From contig JBLHSN010000100.1 in NCBI GenBank assembly GCA_047626195.1, positions 1-17,174 of the forward strand: DNA of 17,174 nt, read 5' to 3'. Source of the stretch: CAJXTB01 sp047626195 (GTDB lineage: Bacteria; Myxococcota_A; UBA796; GCA-2862545). Below the pieces are notes generated by a model. That model ran no database searches. It saw only the letters and a list, made by a program, of their open reading frames with translations, and was not told where the DNA came from. The position numbers and the translations under genes are program-made. The first letter of the stretch is position 1; every line of letters begins with the position of its first letter. Of the stretch, positions 14,299-17,174 are shown piece after piece.

Positions 14299-15675
14299 CT
14301 AGTCTAGGTAGGTCGGATAGGACAGCGAGGTCCACTCGGTCCAGTCTGCCTTCGCAAAGTCCGACCAGCTGTCGCCCTGCGGATTTCCAGCGCCGCACAC
14401 CGCGAACACTTGATGGTCGTTGGCGGTGGGCTTGGTGTGCACAAATACGCCAATATCCACAGTCCCCGAGCCGACTCCTGTAGCGCCGATGTAGTTGCGC
14501 GGGATGGACAGCTCACTGACTTGATTGCCCGAGAAGCCGGCGTAGTTGCTCCACCAGTTCACATCCTGACAGCCCGAGCCGTTGTTCGGGCAGTAGTAGA
14601 TGTCGTTCGACCGCGAGAAGGTGACCGCGTAGTCCCAAGTATCATCACCTAGGCCAAACTCGTACGCGAAGTAGGTGCCGCTGGTGTTGAGGGTATCGGT
14701 ATTTCGGAAGACAACGCTGATGAACGGCCCGCCACCGCTGCGCCCCAGACTACCGTCCATCGAGATGTCGGTGACAGCAATGTGAATGTGGGTGTCATCT
14801 ACAGAGGCGTAGATCCGGCCGTCCAACCCGCCACAGAGCGGATTACCGAAGTCGACGGGGTTGCCGTCAATCGTGATGGGCCGAATAGACTGAGTTCCGA
14901 GCACTTCATCGCGCCCGATACGTTCCCCAGAGGCCACCGTGACATTTGCGTGCACGCGGGTGCCGGGAGACATGCGAACCTGGGTCTCTAGGGTTGCACT
15001 GGTTCCGACACGAGCGTCTCGCCCAACGCTTACGCCGTCTTGCAGCGTAGCAAACCGGTGGATGGTACTCCGCTTACGAAGACGCACGCTCGTTCCTGTA
15101 CTGGCGCCTAGTTCCACTCGCGCCCCAGGTCCAACCACTGTATTCGCACCAAGCGTTGCCCCTGCAATGACCCCGTTTCGAGCGACCACCACACCATTGC
15201 CTAGCGTTGAGCCATCCCGCACTGTCACCAGCGCACCCACGACTACTGTGGACCCCGCTTGACTACCGCCGCTTATCGTCGAGGCATAGCCAAGTGCGCC
15301 GTTGGCACCTAGCGTACTGCCGGCTTCTAGCCTTGCACCGCGCGCGACTACAGTGTCCTGGCCGACCGTGGCTCCCGCGCCGACGAATGCGTTGCGGCCA
15401 ACAATGGCACCGGAACCAATCTCGGCACCGGCCTCAATCACGGCGCCAGCGGCAACGTACTCGGGTGCGAACACGGTCACCGCACCCACTGTTGCTGTGG
15501 GGTGGACGCAGGCATCTCCGAAGCCGTCACCGCCAGTGTCTTCCTGAAGCGGGTTTGCCACAGAGATGCAGTTGTCTAAGAGGTCGTCCACACCATCGAG
15601 GTCCGAATCGACCGCGAGTGCTGCCGTAGGAAGGACGAGCAACAGACCGAACGTCAGCGAGGAAGTGCGAAGCAT
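14299..15675 (-). CDS. Secreted TSP3 / hexapeptide beta-helix / CBM9-like protein
   Basis: 458-aa exported protein. ATG at 15675 is preceded by GGAGAG at 6 nt; the open frame upstream to 15720 lacks signal character. Residues 1-21 are a signal peptide ending TAALA. Residues about 22-55 are a thrombospondin-type-3 calcium repeat (DSDLDGVDDLLDNC, then GGDGFGDAC). Residues about 57-255 are hexapeptide repeats (VGRNAFVGAGATVG, GARLEAGSTLGANGALG) that form a left-handed beta-helix. Residues about 265-458 start ITIDGNPVDFG and contain IYASVDDTHIHIAVTDI and FAYEFGLGDDTWDY, like the CBM9/DOMON-type sandwich that binds sugars or haem. Hexapeptide helices are usually cytoplasmic acyltransferases; secretion with calcium and binding modules points to a structural or adhesive surface protein instead. 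It follows HTTM genes. Domain order is clear, function is not. Confidence 0.8.
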   Translation of the reverse strand: MLRTSSLTFGLLLVLPTAALAVDSDLDGVDDLLDNCISVANPLQEDTGGDGFGDACVHPTATVGAVTVFAPEYVAAGAVIEAGAEIGSGAIVGRNAFVGAGATVGQDTVVARGARLEAGSTLGANGALGYASTISGGSQAGSTVVVGALVTVRDGSTLGNGVVVARNGVIAGATLGANTVVGPGARVELGASTGTSVRLRKRSTIHRFATLQDGVSVGRDARVGTSATLETQVRMSPGTRVHANVTVASGERIGRDEVLGTQSIRPITIDGNPVDFGNPLCGGLDGRIYASVDDTHIHIAVTDISMDGSLGRSGGGPFISVVFRNTDTLNTSGTYFAYEFGLGDDTWDYAVTFSRSNDIYYCPNNGSGCQDVNWWSNYAGFSGNQVSELSIPRNYIGATGVGSGTVDIGVFVHTKPTANDHQVFAVCGAGNPQGDSWSDFAKADWTEWTSLSYPTYLD

Positions 15676-15754
15676 GGGGTTCTCTCCGGGTCCGCTATTT
15701 TGCCACGTTTCAACGGCCATGTCACGCCAAGAACTCGACCCATCATCTTACGCC

Positions 15755-16729
15755 CTACAGCGCGGTGCTGACGGCAGCAGACCCGGCACTACCAGGCAGC
15801 TGCTTCCGTGCCCATCGCCCCGCACGCAGCCACTCTGCATGGCTGTACAGCGCTGGGTACATGGCCAATGAACAGATGGCGAACGGTCCAATGTCCATCA
15901 ACACGGTCAGCCAGAAGTGAAAGATCAGGCCCAAGACCAAGTAGATCTCGCGCACATACAAACGGTTGAACACATGACGTAGCCGACCTGGGCGGTCCGC
16001 CGTTCGCGCATACCACCACGACAACAACCAAAGCGGTGCGCTCACTTCCCAGAACCACGACGTAGCGGTTCCCAGCTGGGTCAGTGGGTAGACGTACGCG
16101 GTCCATGCATGGTCCCAGCGCTGCCAGGTTGGCTGCTGGAGAATGTAGTACAGCGCCGAGAATCCACCGCCCGGCACCCAGTGAGCGCTGACCTTCTGCA
16201 CACCCGTCGCCCAGTACATCAGGATGAGCTGCCACAGCAGCAAGAAGCGCACCCAGCCAGCTACTGGGGTGTCATCACGCCAGGCACCGGTCCGAAAACG
16301 GCAATCGAGCGATAGTGTACGGGTGGACGGTGCGAGGAGAACCAGCCACAGCACATTGGACAGCACTTCGTCGTACGAGCCACCAGTGTGACCGTTGGCG
16401 TCTGTGGTCGACAGGATGAGCTGCAGAGTGACCAGGGCTGTGAGCCGTCCGCCAAGACCGACCATCAACAGCAAGCTGGACAGCATTCCGGCAATGACCA
16501 AACCCATCATCACCGCCTCGGTGGGACCGCCGAGGAGCTGGACAAACCAGTCCCCTTTGATGGGTCGGTAGCCACCGTTGTCGGCAGACGTCCAGATCAA
16601 CCGAACCAGGTCGTGCCGCCACACCGTCTCCAGCGTCAGAAAGCTGGCTACACCCGCAAGGATTCGTACCAGAGCCAACGGCGTGGCCGGCTCTTTGACG
16701 TCAAAGAAGGCAACGAGACGGGACCACAT
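15755..16729 (-). CDS. HTTM-domain integral membrane protein
   Basis: 324-aa polytopic membrane protein of the HTTM family (horizontally transferred transmembrane domain, related to vitamin-K-dependent gamma-carboxylase). Hydrophobic helices lie at about 18-35, 72-92, 95-110, 122-135, 158-175, 218-240, 262-280 and 283-297. Family marks are PLALVRILAG at the first helix, GSYDEVLSNVLWLVLLAPS, YWATGVQKVSAHWVPGGG (Lys179 aligns with the conserved lysine region) and FHFWLTVLMDIGPFAI. Bacterial HTTM proteins mostly lack a known reaction; carboxylase activity should not be assumed. ATG at 16729 overlaps the stop of the upstream gene (TGATG), so the two are translationally coupled and probably form a functional pair. 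Confidence 0.88.
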   Translation of the reverse strand: MWSRLVAFFDVKEPATPLALVRILAGVASFLTLETVWRHDLVRLIWTSADNGGYRPIKGDWFVQLLGGPTEAVMMGLVIAGMLSSLLLMVGLGGRLTALVTLQLILSTTDANGHTGGSYDEVLSNVLWLVLLAPSTRTLSLDCRFRTGAWRDDTPVAGWVRFLLLWQLILMYWATGVQKVSAHWVPGGGFSALYYILQQPTWQRWDHAWTAYVYPLTQLGTATSWFWEVSAPLWLLSWWYARTADRPGRLRHVFNRLYVREIYLVLGLIFHFWLTVLMDIGPFAICSLAMYPALYSHAEWLRAGRWARKQLPGSAGSAAVSTAL

Positions 16730-17174
16730 CAGCGGTCATCCCCGTTGCGCAAGTCCTCGAGCTCAATGACGCGTCGCCCTACCTGCGCTCCCTCAAAGGC
16801 AACACCCGCGCGTGTGTCTGCCGGGGAGAGCGTGCGGTACTTCCAGTAGTACGCGCGCAGTTGGGTCGCTTCGGGGAACTCGTTGGCCGCTTGTTGGGCG
16901 AACCAGCTGCTGAAGCGGCGCCAATCTCGACGATAGCTGGACCACGCGTAGCGGAACATAGCTGAGCGCGCGCGGTCATGGTCGAGTAGCTCTCCATTCC
17001 ACGTATACTCGGTACTACCCTCGACATACAGCGGACGCCACTCGCCATCTTCGTGAATTTCGAAGTGCAGAATCGCCGGGTTTCGGTGTGGGGCAACGAA
17101 CATGCGCCACGACTGCTGGGTGCCGCAGTAGCGGTAGTAAGGCCGGAAGGGTTTGACCACGACATTCACGCCGC
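16729..17174 (-). CDS. HTTM-associated protein, 5' end outside the window
   Basis: At least 146 residues, ending at TGA 16729-16731 inside the start of the HTTM gene. The frame is open to the window edge. A GTG at 17169 is possible but probably internal, since the visible part lacks an N-terminal signal and begins in the middle of a domain: KPFRPYYRYCGTQQSWRMFV, then ILHFEIHEDGEWRPLYVEG and a helical RFSSWFAQQAANEFPEA. This 'tyrosine-rich, G-T-x-Q-x-W-x-M-F' pattern followed by beta strands is what I recall for proteins encoded next to HTTM genes, usually with an N-terminal membrane anchor. Function unknown. The gene is truncated by the window. Confidence 0.65.
   Translation of the reverse strand, partial: GVNVVVKPFRPYYRYCGTQQSWRMFVAPHRNPAILHFEIHEDGEWRPLYVEGSTEYTWNGELLDHDRARSAMFRYAWSSYRRDWRRFSSWFAQQAANEFPEATQLRAYYWKYRTLSPADTRAGVAFEGAQVGRRVIELEDLRNGDDR

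Overview
The window reads as chromosomal DNA of a Gram-negative, GC-rich bacterium, most likely a myxobacterium-like (Myxococcota/deltaproteobacterial) lineage. The evidence is a Hanks-type Ser/Thr kinase with a proline-rich periplasmic arm, a TonB-dependent receptor carrying a TPR domain, several lipoproteins, thrombospondin-type-3 calcium motifs, a good sigma-54 promoter candidate and HTTM membrane proteins. The taxonomic call is an inference from gene content. No rRNA, tRNA, transposase, phage gene or CRISPR array was seen.

Left block (1-4670): a minus-strand pair, mitochondrial-type aconitase followed 3 nt later by a cysteine-containing DUF1963/YwqG-like protein. Divergent from it is a BlaI/MecI-type repressor. 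The intergenic region holds two palindromes whose centres are exactly 20 bp apart, and they look like the repressor's operators. Directly after the repressor lies the decayed remnant of its usual partner, an M56 (BlaR1/MecR1-type) sensor protease. It has lost its start codon, gained an early stop, lost most of its membrane domain, carries R for H in the HExxH zinc motif, and is frameshifted.

Middle block (4671-7987), all minus strand: a MidA-like SAM methyltransferase with C-terminal TPRs, a small lipoprotein with a sigma-54 -24/-12 element about 20 nt upstream of its ribosome binding site, and an RlmL-type THUMP-domain rRNA methyltransferase. A perfect 9-bp inverted repeat about 100 bp upstream of the predicted sigma-54 start could be an activator site or the rlmL terminator.

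Right-centre block (8136-13818), plus strand: a tight operon of Ser/Thr kinase, TPR-TonB-dependent receptor, calcium-motif lipoprotein and DUF6265 lipoprotein. Kinase and receptor are joined by a TGATG stop/start overlap. The kinase's periplasmic half is a TonB-like proline-rich arm built of tandem DNA repeats and ends in a short acidic/aromatic tail. The receptor carries a periplasmic TPR domain ahead of its plug. I propose this as a trans-envelope signalling module, the most interesting hypothesis in the window.

Right block (13836-17174), minus strand: a gene cut by the window edge and an HTTM membrane protein (TGATG overlap), then a secreted protein combining TSP3, left-handed beta-helix and CBM9/DOMON-like parts, then a frameshifted gene of unknown function. 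Some lesions here and in the M56 remnant lie in or near homopolymers, so base-calling error must be excluded for those.
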